Positions 10,441-19,226 of a DNA stretch of 46,979 bases are shown here, piece after piece (positions within the stretch are counted from its first letter, which is position 1; every line of letters starts with the position of its first letter). This stretch comes from an uncultured Prochlorococcus sp. GTDB taxonomy: Bacteria; Cyanobacteriota; Cyanobacteriia; PCC-6307; Cyanobiaceae. The position numbers and the translations under genes were made by a program. The notes under the pieces were generated by a model. The model did no database searches. It saw nothing but the letters and a program-made list of their open reading frames with translations, and had not been told where the DNA came from. The stretch spans positions 1 to 46,979 of the forward strand of contig CACGGY010000002.1 of NCBI GenBank assembly GCA_902572675.1, in the 5' to 3' direction.

Positions 10441-11376
10441 TTGAAGAAAATAAATATGCAGCGCAGCTCAAAATGGATACTAAAAAGTTTGTGGGGAGCA
10501 TGTGAAAGATGGAACAAATCTGATTGTATCGATTTAAGTGCTGCCTTTGCTTACTACACACTACAATCATTTTTTCCTATTCTTCTAATTTCTCTTTCTA
10601 TAGCATCATGGTTCCTAGGTAAACAAGAGGGGTTAGATCAACAAATCATTTCTGTTGCTGCTCAGTTACTACCCCCTTCAGTAGTTGAATTAGTAGAAAC
10701 AACATTATTTAATTTGATTGATCAAGGTTTTGGGGCAGGTGTTCTAGGAGCTATGTTTTTGCTATTTACAGCAGGAAATGCATATTTATCTCTCCAAAGA
10801 GGTTCAGATAGGCTGTGGGAAGACGAACTTCCCTCCAAAAAAGTAAATGCTGCTTGGAGAGAGCAAGCTTCTAGGTTCCTCCGAAATAGAGTTGAAGCTT
10901 TTTTAATAGTATTCTTTATAGGATTCTTAATGGTATTAGATCAGATTAGTGCAAATCTCAGAATGATACCAAGTAACGTTTTAGACAATCTGTCAAATTC
11001 TAATAATTTAATTTCTGATTTTTTGGTAAATTTACCTCTTTTACAAGTTGGTCAATATGCAATCCCACTAATTGGCTTTACTTTAATGGCTCTTTTATTG
11101 CAAGCACTCTTACCTAGTCGAAAAGTTCCTTTGAAACCACTTTTGCCTGGATCTTTTCTTATTGGAATTGGTCTAACAACTCTGAATTTAGCAGTCAGTA
11201 AAAGTATCCTTTCTCTTGGCACAAGATTTCAAGCATATGGTTTTATTGGAGGTTTTCTTGTACTTACATTGTGGGTCTGGCTTTTAGGTGTAATTTTATA
11301 TTTTGGACAGTGCTGGAGTGTTGTTATTGCTAGTATGTCCATAGTAAATAAAAGAAGAAAAAGACTGAATAAGTAG
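10441..11376 (+). CDS. YihY/BrkB family inner membrane protein (UPF0761-like)
   Basis: DLSAAFAYYTLQSFFPILLI, multiple TM segments, GFLVLTLWVWLLGVILYFG. TTG or internal ATG start. Confidence 0.85.
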   Translation: MKKINMQRSSKWILKSLWGACERWNKSDCIDLSAAFAYYTLQSFFPILLISLSIASWFLGKQEGLDQQIISVAAQLLPPSVVELVETTLFNLIDQGFGAGVLGAMFLLFTAGNAYLSLQRGSDRLWEDELPSKKVNAAWREQASRFLRNRVEAFLIVFFIGFLMVLDQISANLRMIPSNVLDNLSNSNNLISDFLVNLPLLQVGQYAIPLIGFTLMALLLQALLPSRKVPLKPLLPGSFLIGIGLTTLNLAVSKSILSLGTRFQAYGFIGGFLVLTLWVWLLGVILYFGQCWSVVIASMSIVNKRRKRLNK

Positions 11377-11377
11377 T

Positions 11378-11719
11378 ATGAATTCTTTCATCAAGGAAAA
11401 TCAAAATTTGCTTATTTTATCTCTAATCATACTCATAGCAATTCCTATTTTTGGCATTAACTTTTTTCTTAACTTTCTTGGTAACATACTACTACTTTTA
11501 ATTCTAGTTCCTCTTTTATTATTACTTATAATATTAATAGGTTTTAATTCTTACAAATCAACAATTAATTCTTGCAGCAACTGTGGAGCAATAAACTTAG
11601 GATTTAGTGAAACTTGTATGAATTGCGGTATGGATTTAGAGAATATTAATAAGAAAAATCAATTAAATGAGAAACCAAGTGAGAGTACAATTGAAATTGA
11701 AGCAGAAGAAATAAAATAA
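11378..11719 (+). CDS. Small membrane protein with C-terminal zinc ribbon
   Basis: Two hydrophobic segments then CSNCGAINLGFSETCMNCG. Confidence 0.7.
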   Translation: MNSFIKENQNLLILSLIILIAIPIFGINFFLNFLGNILLLLILVPLLLLLIILIGFNSYKSTINSCSNCGAINLGFSETCMNCGMDLENINKKNQLNEKPSESTIEIEAEEIK

Positions 11720-11723
11720 ATTT

Positions 11724-11870
11724 CTAACCTATTCCAATTTGTCGCAGTATACTTTGTCCAGTAATTAATTCAGTACCTAGACCAATCAATATACCCATCA
11801 TTGCCATACGGCCATTCCAGGTTTCAGCAAAATTAACAAAGCCGAATCTTGGTTGATTTTCTTCATTCAT
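11724..11870 (-). CDS. High-light-inducible protein (Hli), 48 aa
   Basis: Hand-translated from the minus strand: MNEENQPRFGFVNFAETWNGRMAMMGILIGLGTELITGQSILRQIGIG; AExxNGRxAMMG chlorophyll-binding motif. Missed by ORF track. Confidence 0.92.
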   Translation of the reverse strand: MNEENQPRFGFVNFAETWNGRMAMMGILIGLGTELITGQSILRQIGIG

Positions 11871-11940
11871 AATTAACTTAAATCCCTGTTATTTTTATTT
11901 TAACGTTTTAATGAATAAATTAGGATAAATAATAAAATAA

Positions 11941-12324
11941 TTATTTAATATGCCTAACCCCATCAACAGGTCTATATTCATCTCCAGTTAATTCCTCATA
12001 TACAATCGCTGGTAACCCTGTATCAAACATTGTTTGTAACGCCTCCTTGAGCATAGGATTCCATCCTCCAGTACTTACTTTCCCATGTCTTACAGTCCAA
12101 TCCCAAGTACCCTGAAGATCTCGTGGTAATCTACCTTCTCTGTCTCTTCGAGCCACTAAGTCCAAAGATTCTACCAAACCTACAATAATTGGATTTTTAC
12201 CATAAGAGGGGGTTAGACTTAGTTCAAGCCTAACGGGATCTTCTTTTACCATTCTCAATCGAAACCTTGGTGGTAACTTCAGGGACCTTATGACTGCTGA
12301 GACAATTTTTGTTCTTAATTCCAA
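11941..12324 (-). CDS. Conserved cyanobacterial hypothetical protein
   Basis: 127 aa ORF, well-formed start, long Arg-rich conserved-looking sequence (LKLPPRFRLRMVKEDPVRLELSLTPSYGKNP). Confidence 0.75.
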   Translation of the reverse strand: MELRTKIVSAVIRSLKLPPRFRLRMVKEDPVRLELSLTPSYGKNPIIVGLVESLDLVARRDREGRLPRDLQGTWDWTVRHGKVSTGGWNPMLKEALQTMFDTGLPAIVYEELTGDEYRPVDGVRHIK

Positions 12325-12352
12325 TTTTTTTAACCTTAAATTTTAAATTTGA

Positions 12353-12616
12353 TTAATCAGTTGTTGTACCCTTTTCTTCTAAAGAAGAGTCATTATCATT
12401 TGAAAATCTTACTGTTAATAACTCTTCTTCTGTTATGTTTCCTGATTTATCTAAAAGTTCTGGGTGAATTGTATACTTTTTTTGGTTAAAGTTAGAGTTA
12501 TTAAGACTTTTTTTTTCAGTCCCAGCAATACCCCAACCGTTAGACATTACTTTGAAAGCCTTCCAAACTAAATAGGTCAAAGCTGCTGAATATATAATCG
12601 GAAAAATAATCGTCAT
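12353..12616 (-). CDS. Cyanobacterial DUF2973-like membrane-anchored protein
   Basis: N-terminal TM; TIHPELLDKSGNITEEELLTVRFS pattern recalled from this family. Confidence 0.6.
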   Translation of the reverse strand: MTIIFPIIYSAALTYLVWKAFKVMSNGWGIAGTEKKSLNNSNFNQKKYTIHPELLDKSGNITEEELLTVRFSNDNDSSLEEKGTTTD

Positions 12617-12762
12617 TGAAGTTATTAATTAATTAATTTTATAATTAGTATCATAGCCCTAAAAAAAGAAAATTAGCTACTTTGAGTAAATAAATTATTT
12701 CTCTTATACTAAATTAAAATTTTTTTAGTAGTTATATTACAAACACTCTAATAATTTATTTT

Positions 12763-13917
12763 TTGATGTATTTGATGAACAGAAGAAAATCAAAATTGAA
12801 TTTTTTTAACCATAAGCAATTATTGCTTTCCACAGTAATTTCGATGGGTATTATTTCTTCATCCAATGTAATATCTCAACCATTAAATAATTCAAGATTT
12901 AATGAACTTAATTTAGACTCGAACAAATCTTTTATAACCCGAGCTGTAGAAAAAACGGGTGCTTCTGTCGTTACAATTGATACTCAAAGATATATTAAAA
13001 AAAGAAAATTACCAAATAACTCTCAACTATTCCTAGATCCATACTTAGAGAGATTTTTTGGATTAGATTTACCTAAAGACAATAAGCCAAGTATAGAACA
13101 GGGCCAAGGAAGTGGATTTATATTCGCAGATGGACTTGTAATGACTAATGCTCATGTTGTAAATGGATCAGACAAGGTAATCGTTGGTTTAACCAATGGC
13201 AAAAAATTAAAAGCAAAACTGATAGGTCAGGACTTTTTTACTGATTTAGCTGTACTTAAGATTGAAGGGAAAGGACCTTGGCCAAAAGCGCAATTAGGTG
13301 ATTCATCAAAAATTAAAGTTGGTGATTGGGCAATCGCAGTAGGAAATCCATTCGGACTGGAAAATACAGTTACACTTGGTATTGTTAGTAATCTCAAAAG
13401 AAACGTTACTCAATTAGGAATATATGACAAAAAACTTGAGCTTATTCAAACAGATGCAGCTATTAATCCTGGCAATTCAGGAGGTCCACTATTAAACAGC
13501 AATGGAGAGGTAATAGGTATTAATACTTTGATCAGATCTGGTCCAGGAGCGGGTCTAAGTTTCTCAATCCCAATAAATAAAGCCAAGGAAATCGCCTATC
13601 AACTTGTTAAGAATGGAAAAGTAATACATCCTATGATTGGGTTAAGCTTAATAGATGAAAATAATTTTGAAACGAATAATAATAAAGTAAAAGTTGGTTA
13701 TGTAGTGCCTAATAGTCCTGCTGAAAAGAGCGGAATTAAAGTGAATGATACAATCATAAAAGTTGGCAACAAAAATGTTGAAACAGCCTCAGACGTTATA
13801 AGTCAAATTAATCAAAATGGTATTTATAAAAAAATAAATGTATTATTAAAGCGAAAAAATATATTCATTCAAGTAAAAGTAAAACCAACAGATATCACTA
13901 ATCTAAAAAATTATTAA
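12763..13917 (+). CDS. HtrA/Deg-family trypsin-like serine protease with PDZ domain
   Basis: VMTNAHVVNGSD (His), DLAVLKIEG (Asp), AINPGNSGGPLLN (Ser), C-terminal PDZ VVPNSPAEKSGIKVNDTIIKVG. Start ambiguous (TTG 12763 / ATG 12766 / ATG 12775). Confidence 0.93.
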   Translation: MMYLMNRRKSKLNFFNHKQLLLSTVISMGIISSSNVISQPLNNSRFNELNLDSNKSFITRAVEKTGASVVTIDTQRYIKKRKLPNNSQLFLDPYLERFFGLDLPKDNKPSIEQGQGSGFIFADGLVMTNAHVVNGSDKVIVGLTNGKKLKAKLIGQDFFTDLAVLKIEGKGPWPKAQLGDSSKIKVGDWAIAVGNPFGLENTVTLGIVSNLKRNVTQLGIYDKKLELIQTDAAINPGNSGGPLLNSNGEVIGINTLIRSGPGAGLSFSIPINKAKEIAYQLVKNGKVIHPMIGLSLIDENNFETNNNKVKVGYVVPNSPAEKSGIKVNDTIIKVGNKNVETASDVISQINQNGIYKKINVLLKRKNIFIQVKVKPTDITNLKNY

Positions 13918-13921
13918 AGTT

Positions 13922-14065
13922 TCAATTTTCATATTGTTTAAGTATTTCCACACACTTAGAAATGCAATTGCCATCTTTTATATCACATATCGAAATGCAT
14001 TCAAAATAACTTTCAATAGGATCAGAAATTTGTAACTTTTTTTCTTGCAAATCATATTTATTCAT
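13922..14065 (-). CDS. 47-aa twin-CX3C cysteine micropeptide, unknown function
   Basis: Hand-translated: MNKYDLQEKKLQISDPIESYFECISICDIKDGNCISKCVEILKQYEN; ATG start, stop at 13922-13924. Missed by ORF track. Confidence 0.6.
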   Translation of the reverse strand: MNKYDLQEKKLQISDPIESYFECISICDIKDGNCISKCVEILKQYEN

Positions 14066-14229
14066 TTAAATAATTAAAAACTTATTTTTGTACTTTTAAG
14101 GTTAAAAAAGAACAGTAAACAATGTAAAGATAAATGAGTGATATTGCCTAGCTGTATGTAAACTTTTTTAAAAGTAATCAAAATTTATGAAAAAAAATTA
14201 ATTACTTTTTACACATTTTTTGTTTTTTT

Positions 14230-15840
14230 TTATTTTTTTTCTAAAAAATATTCGTAATTACCATAATATGAAAATAACTTTGAATCCTTAATTTCGATAA
14301 TTCTATTTGCAACCTTTGAAATAAAATATCGATCATGAGAAATGATTAATAATGAACCTTGATAATTATTAATTGCTAATTCTAAATTTTCTTTAGATTG
14401 AAGATCCAAATGATTTGTTGGTTCATCCAATAGCAAAAAATTACTTGGGTTGATGATCATAAGAGCCAATGCTAATCTGGCCTTTTCTCCCCCACTGAGT
14501 TGTTTAATATATTTAAAAACAGTTTCATCTTGAAAACCAAAACCTCCTAAAAAAGTTCTTACTTTTTTTTGTGACCATTCAGGAGATTTATTACATATTA
14601 AATCAATAACTCTTGAATCTAGGGCAAGTACCTCAGCCTGATTCTGTTCATAATAGCTAGTAATTATATTATGTTTACCAAGAGTTATTTCTCCAATTTC
14701 GGGAGATATTTTTTTCATAATAATTTTAAGCAATGTAGATTTGCCACATCCATTAGGTCCCAATATCGCTATTTTATCTCCCGAAGAAATCTTTAAATTA
14801 ACATCTAAAAAAAGTATTTTATCCTCAAAACTATGAGATAAATTTTTTATATTTAGCACTAATCTTCCTGATCGAGGACACTCTGGAAATTTAAAAGCAG
14901 GACTTTTTGATTTTACTTTAGGGGCCTCAAGTTTAGATATCTTTTTTAATTGTTTTTCTCTACTCTTGGCTTGAGAACTTCTAGTTGCACTAGCTCTAAA
15001 CCTATCAATATACTTCTTCTGGATCTCAATTTCTTTTTGTTGTAATTGAAAAGCTTTATTTTGTGATTCTTCGTTTAAGGACTTTTGCTCCACAAAAAAA
15101 GAATAGTTCCCATTATAAATTTCAGATATCCCTCTATCTATAAAAATTATTTTTTTACATAATTTGTCTAAAAAATATCTATCATGGCTAATTATGATTA
15201 TCGCAATCTTAAGTGACATCAAATATTCTTCCAGCCAGAAAATAGTGTCTAAATCTAAATGATTGGTGGGTTCATCAAGTAAAAGTAAATCAGGTTTTTG
15301 TAAGATAATTTTCCCAAGTGCAACTTTCATTTGCCAACCACCTGAAAAATTACCAACTAATTTATCAGCATCTTCAATAGAGAAACCTAGTTTAGGTAAT
15401 ATTTTTTCAACATCAGATTGCATTTTATAGCCACCTAAAGCTTCGAATTTTGCTTGATATTTAGCGAGTTGATTTACTAAAGTTTCAAGTTCTTCGGTAT
15501 GTTTTTCTATATCCAAAGATTTCATTTTATTCTCAATTTCTAAAAGTTTAGCGGCTACATTTTGTATATCTTTAAATGAACTTTCTAATTCCTCTCTAAC
15601 TGAACAATTCAAATTACAATCTAACTCTTGTTTTAAATAAGCAATTTTAGGATTTCCCTCTTTTATGATCGTTCCACTTGTTTGCTCTTCCTCTCCAATT
15701 AATATCTTAAATTGGGTTGATTTACCAGCACCATTAGAACCAACCAAGCCAACTTTTTCACCTTTCTTAATCTCCCAATTAATATTTTTTAAAACAATAT
15801 CAGTAGAATAAATTTTGCTTACACCTTCAAATCTAATCAC
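14230..15840 (-). CDS. ABC-F family ATPase (duplicated ABC domains, no TM)
   Basis: Two Walker A (GSNGAGKST, GPNGCGKST), two signature motifs (NFSGGWQMKVALG, QLSGGEKARLALA), two LLLDEPTNHLD. Confidence 0.93.
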   Translation of the reverse strand: MIRFEGVSKIYSTDIVLKNINWEIKKGEKVGLVGSNGAGKSTQFKILIGEEEQTSGTIIKEGNPKIAYLKQELDCNLNCSVREELESSFKDIQNVAAKLLEIENKMKSLDIEKHTEELETLVNQLAKYQAKFEALGGYKMQSDVEKILPKLGFSIEDADKLVGNFSGGWQMKVALGKIILQKPDLLLLDEPTNHLDLDTIFWLEEYLMSLKIAIIIISHDRYFLDKLCKKIIFIDRGISEIYNGNYSFFVEQKSLNEESQNKAFQLQQKEIEIQKKYIDRFRASATRSSQAKSREKQLKKISKLEAPKVKSKSPAFKFPECPRSGRLVLNIKNLSHSFEDKILFLDVNLKISSGDKIAILGPNGCGKSTLLKIIMKKISPEIGEITLGKHNIITSYYEQNQAEVLALDSRVIDLICNKSPEWSQKKVRTFLGGFGFQDETVFKYIKQLSGGEKARLALALMIINPSNFLLLDEPTNHLDLQSKENLELAINNYQGSLLIISHDRYFISKVANRIIEIKDSKLFSYYGNYEYFLEKK

Positions 15841-15910
15841 TGTTTTAAAATAGAATTTACAAAATCTGAGGTTTATTTACTAAAAATATTTTGTGGAATA
15901 AAATTGAATT

Positions 15911-16087
15911 ATGAAAAGAATAGAACAAATCGTTGTGATTTGCATAGCTGCAGCTCTTGCAATTCCAAGTTATTGGTTTTTTTGGACTTTAGCTGGAGGA
16001 GGAGGCTATAACAAAAGAATAAAACCTATTACGAATCAAAGTAATAATTATTCTGAACCAGTTACTAAAGTCCTCCTCGAGCCTTAA
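15911..16087 (+). CDS. 58-aa single-TM small membrane protein
   Basis: Hand-translated: MKRIEQIVVICIAAALAIPSYWFFWTLAGGGGYNKRIKPITNQSNNYSEPVTKVLLEP. Just below the ORF-track cutoff. Confidence 0.6.
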   Translation: MKRIEQIVVICIAAALAIPSYWFFWTLAGGGGYNKRIKPITNQSNNYSEPVTKVLLEP

Positions 16088-16295
16088 CTAACCACATTTT
16101 AGTAGCCTCATCGTCAATAGTACTCAAATATTCAATAACCTCTTCTTTGGTAACAGAAATATTTAACTCATCTCCAATATCACATATTTTATCTAAAGCT
16201 TTTTTTGGATTCGTTAAAGCTATCATAAACAAACTTTGTTTCTTCTTAGAGTCGTTTGCTATTAACTTATAGAGCTTTTCCGCATTACTATTCAT
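16065..16295 (-). CDS. Nif11-leader-like small protein
   Basis: MNSNAEKLYKLIANDSKKKQSLFMIALTNPKKALDKICDIGDELNISVTKEEVIEYLSTIDDEATKMWLVKARGGL resembles the Nif11 fold (LTNPKKALDKICDIGDELNISVTKEEV) and ends ...ARGGL. Confidence 0.5.
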   Translation of the reverse strand: MNSNAEKLYKLIANDSKKKQSLFMIALTNPKKALDKICDIGDELNISVTKEEVIEYLSTIDDEATKMWLVKARGGL

Positions 16296-16330
16296 GTTTT
16301 TAAAAATCTATTTATTAATAGATTATTACT

Positions 16331-16669
16331 TCAGGCTACATTTTGTTCATTATATTCATTAATAGATAAATCATTATCTGTTTCCTTTATTTCTTTTGCT
16401 GATGCATCTGCCATACTTCTAGCATCTAAACATAAAACCTTTCTTAGTTTGGCAAAGTTAGCTGCATGAGATTTTCTGCCATCTTTCTGGGCATAATATT
16501 CAGACTGCTGCAGAATATGGTGAAGATGGGTTAACAAATATGGACTTATGACAGCTGATACTAAAACATCACTATTTTCAGTATCGCGAGAATCAGAATT
16601 AACTAATCTTTTTTTCTTTTTATCAATTATGGACCTTTTAGGAGAATCAAGTTTTCTTGAATTTTTCAT
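16331..16669 (-). CDS. Conserved hypothetical protein
   Basis: ATG at 16669 (MKNSRKLDSPKRS...) preferred; core ISPYLLTHLHHILQQSEYYAQKDGRKSHAANFAKLRKVLCLDARSMADAS. Confidence 0.7.
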   Translation of the reverse strand: MKNSRKLDSPKRSIIDKKKKRLVNSDSRDTENSDVLVSAVISPYLLTHLHHILQQSEYYAQKDGRKSHAANFAKLRKVLCLDARSMADASAKEIKETDNDLSINEYNEQNVA

Positions 16670-16720
16670 GGGAAAATAAAAACAATTAATTGATACGGAC
16701 AAATATTTCCTTACTAATAA

Positions 16721-16757
16721 TATACACAAAGATAGTATCCTTGACTAACTGTGTATA
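16721..16757. promoter_or_regulatory. Inverted repeat TATACACA-N21-TGTGTATA in divergent promoter region
   Basis: Perfect 8-bp arms at 16721-16728 and 16750-16757 between divergent genes starting 16669(-) and 16788(+). Confidence 0.4.
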
Positions 16758-16787
16758 CTAATAAGTAACAGTTATCCATTTTGACTC

Positions 16788-17090
16788 ATGGCTACCCGTC
16801 AAAATTCAACAAATGGGAAGCCTAAATCCCCCAGGATTCAAGTAGTTCTTCCAGAACTAATATGCGAACAACTGACTATTTTAGCTGCTGACGAATCCAG
16901 AACAGTCAGTAATATGGCAAAAGTCTTAATACAAGAAGGTATAAAAAAATACTTTAATAAAGAGGATAAGGCTCCTTTCTCAAAGCATAATTCAGATACT
17001 GATAAATTTAGAGACTCACTCGAAAAGCAAAGCGTCAGAAGATTAAAAAGGGCTCCCCAAAGGATTAGATATTATAAACAATCTGATTAA
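16788..17090 (+). CDS. Ribbon-helix-helix-like (CopG/Arc-type) small protein
   Basis: SPRIQVVLPELICEQLTILAADESRTVSNMAKVLIQEGIKKYF: beta strand plus two helices typical of RHH proteins. Confidence 0.6.
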   Translation: MATRQNSTNGKPKSPRIQVVLPELICEQLTILAADESRTVSNMAKVLIQEGIKKYFNKEDKAPFSKHNSDTDKFRDSLEKQSVRRLKRAPQRIRYYKQSD

Positions 17091-17094
17091 AAAA

Positions 17095-17799
17095 TTAATT
17101 TTGAGGCAATTTCTGTAAATCTGCAGTTTTTCCCATAACTACCAAAATATTTCCTCTTTCCAAAATATACTTTGCTGGAGGATTAACTGTTAACTCTTCA
17201 GCAGGTCCAGCTGCAAGAACATTTACTAGATAATTTTTCCTCAAATTTAAATCTCTTAAAGATCTTCCAATAAATTGCTCTGGAACAGTTATTTCATCTA
17301 TGCCAGTTTGGTTATCTAGTTCCAATCTTTCAATTAAATTTGGTCTAACTAGTTCTAAACCTAATCTCTCTCCTTGCATTCTGGAAGGAAAAACAACTTT
17401 GTCTGCACCTACCCTTTTTAACATTTTTTCATGCAAGTCACTGGTAGCTCTCGCAATCACCCTTTTTACTTTGCTACCTTCACTATCCTTAGCAATAAGT
17501 GTAGTAGTAATACTTGCTTCAATGGGTTCACTTATACCTACTACAACTGTATTCATTTCAAGAATTCCAGATTCCTTCATAGACTCTTCATCAGTACAAT
17601 CTACAACTCTTGCTTCTATAGAAGGTTCCAATTGTCTTAAATCATCAATAGCTTTTTCCGAGTAATCTGCCGCCAAAACATCTGCACCATTACTTATAAG
17701 TTCTCTACAAACAGCGGTTCCAAATCTTCCAACGCCAACAACTGCAAAAGTGAGGGCTTCTTTTTCTCTCTTTTGAGACCACTGCCACCAATCAGCCAT
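17095..17799 (-). CDS. K+ uptake regulatory protein, TrkA/KtrA family
   Basis: FAVVGVGRFGTAVCRELISNGADVLAADYSEKAID RCK Rossmann motif; C-terminal TrkA_C region. Confidence 0.93.
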   Translation of the reverse strand: MADWWQWSQKREKEALTFAVVGVGRFGTAVCRELISNGADVLAADYSEKAIDDLRQLEPSIEARVVDCTDEESMKESGILEMNTVVVGISEPIEASITTTLIAKDSEGSKVKRVIARATSDLHEKMLKRVGADKVVFPSRMQGERLGLELVRPNLIERLELDNQTGIDEITVPEQFIGRSLRDLNLRKNYLVNVLAAGPAEELTVNPPAKYILERGNILVVMGKTADLQKLPQN

Positions 17800-17817
17800 A
17801 ATAAAACTCAGTTAATC

Positions 17818-19221
17818 CTATACATAAAGATCAGCTCTAGGATAGCCAATTCTCTTTTGTCTATCTATTCTACTCTTATAAAGAGCCTGCCAAAGTGCAC
17901 TCAAAAGCAAAAGGATTCCAAGTCTACCGACAAACATTCCGATAATGAGAATAAATTGGCCAAAATGATTTAATTTTGCAGTTAAGCCAATATCAAAACC
18001 AACTGTTGCAAATGCAGAAATGCATGTGAACAGAATTTCTAAAAATGTGAAAGATTCTTTTTTTATAAAAGTATTAGTTGTACTTAGCAGCATTGCCATT
18101 AAAAGTACAAAGAGTAATGATCCAACTGTGATTCCAACTGCCTTTAGAATAACTTTATCTGAAATTAATCGATTGCTAATAATCACATCTTTTTGACCTC
18201 TTAAAGTTGATCTAGTTGCAGCCATTAAAGCAATAAATGTAGTTGTTTTTATACCTCCACCAGTACCACCAGTACTTGCACCAATAAACATCAGTGTCAT
18301 TAATAACAAAAGTCCAGTATCTGAGATAGAGTTCAAAGAAATAGGATAATTTGTAAAGCCTGCAGTTCTTGCACTCACTGTTTCAAAGATTGACGATAAT
18401 AACCTTTCAAATAAATTCAAATCATTCAAAAATTGACTATTTAGTAATGATTCAGTAATAAAGAATCCTAATGATCCAAATAATATTAAAGACAAACTCG
18501 TCCGAATAACTAGTCTAGAATGAAGACTCAATTTTTTATATGAAAGATTTTTTTTATTACTCCAAATATCATCAATAACTCTCCATCCTAGTCCTCCCAT
18601 AACAATGAGAAAAACAAACACAGCATTAACCAAGAAGTTTGTTCTATAGTCTTGAAGGCTATCTGACCATAAAGAAAAACCTGCATTATTATATGCAGAT
18701 ATACTGTGAAAAATCGAGGACCAAAGTCTTTCCCAATTATTTTGAATATCTACGAATCCAAAAGAATATAAAACAATTGCACCAAAAGATATTATGCAAG
18801 TTGCAGTTATGGCAATACTTTGAAAAGTTCTACCAATTCCTCCCACTCCAAATTCATCTAAAGTTTTTCCTTTATCTAATCTTGTTCTTAACTTTGCCCC
18901 CTTTACAACAAAACCTTGTAAAAATGTCGTAATGGCCATTAATCCTAGACCACCCGATAAAAGCATTAAAGCCAAGAAAACTTGGCCAAAAAAATTTAAA
19001 TCAACGCCAATATCTATTATGGTTAATCCAGTAACTGTTATAGCAGAAGTAGATGTAAAAAAAGCTTCCCACAAACCAACTTTTGAAGACGAACATAATG
19101 GGGAACTCAAAATTAAAGTTCCAAAGAAGATAATTAAAAACCCTGTAACAATAGTAAATTGAGGTACAGATAGTTTTCTGTAAGCATCTTTTAACTTGTA
19201 AATATTACTTGTGAATTTCAC
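17818..19221 (-). CDS. K+/Na+ transporter, KtrB/TrkH family
   Basis: TSTSAITVTGLTIIDIG, NNAGFSLWSDSL, SARTAGFTNYPI, ASTGGTGGGIKTTTF, ISAFATVGFDIGLT repeated P-loop elements. Confidence 0.93.
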   Translation of the reverse strand: MKFTSNIYKLKDAYRKLSVPQFTIVTGFLIIFFGTLILSSPLCSSSKVGLWEAFFTSTSAITVTGLTIIDIGVDLNFFGQVFLALMLLSGGLGLMAITTFLQGFVVKGAKLRTRLDKGKTLDEFGVGGIGRTFQSIAITATCIISFGAIVLYSFGFVDIQNNWERLWSSIFHSISAYNNAGFSLWSDSLQDYRTNFLVNAVFVFLIVMGGLGWRVIDDIWSNKKNLSYKKLSLHSRLVIRTSLSLILFGSLGFFITESLLNSQFLNDLNLFERLLSSIFETVSARTAGFTNYPISLNSISDTGLLLLMTLMFIGASTGGTGGGIKTTTFIALMAATRSTLRGQKDVIISNRLISDKVILKAVGITVGSLLFVLLMAMLLSTTNTFIKKESFTFLEILFTCISAFATVGFDIGLTAKLNHFGQFILIIGMFVGRLGILLLLSALWQALYKSRIDRQKRIGYPRADLYV

Positions 19222-19226
19222 TTTGT

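Noticed and set aside
16670-16729. N-terminal extension MCILLVRKYLSVSINCFYFP of the 16331-16729 ORF
   Set aside because: Would place the start inside the inverted repeat/promoter region; ATG at 16669 gives a more protein-like N-terminus.
17300-18932. Several + strand ORFs (17300-17665, 17431-17640, 17773-17973, 18639-18932) antisense to ktrA/ktrB
   Set aside because: Shadow ORFs opposite strong coding sequences; no recognisable motifs.
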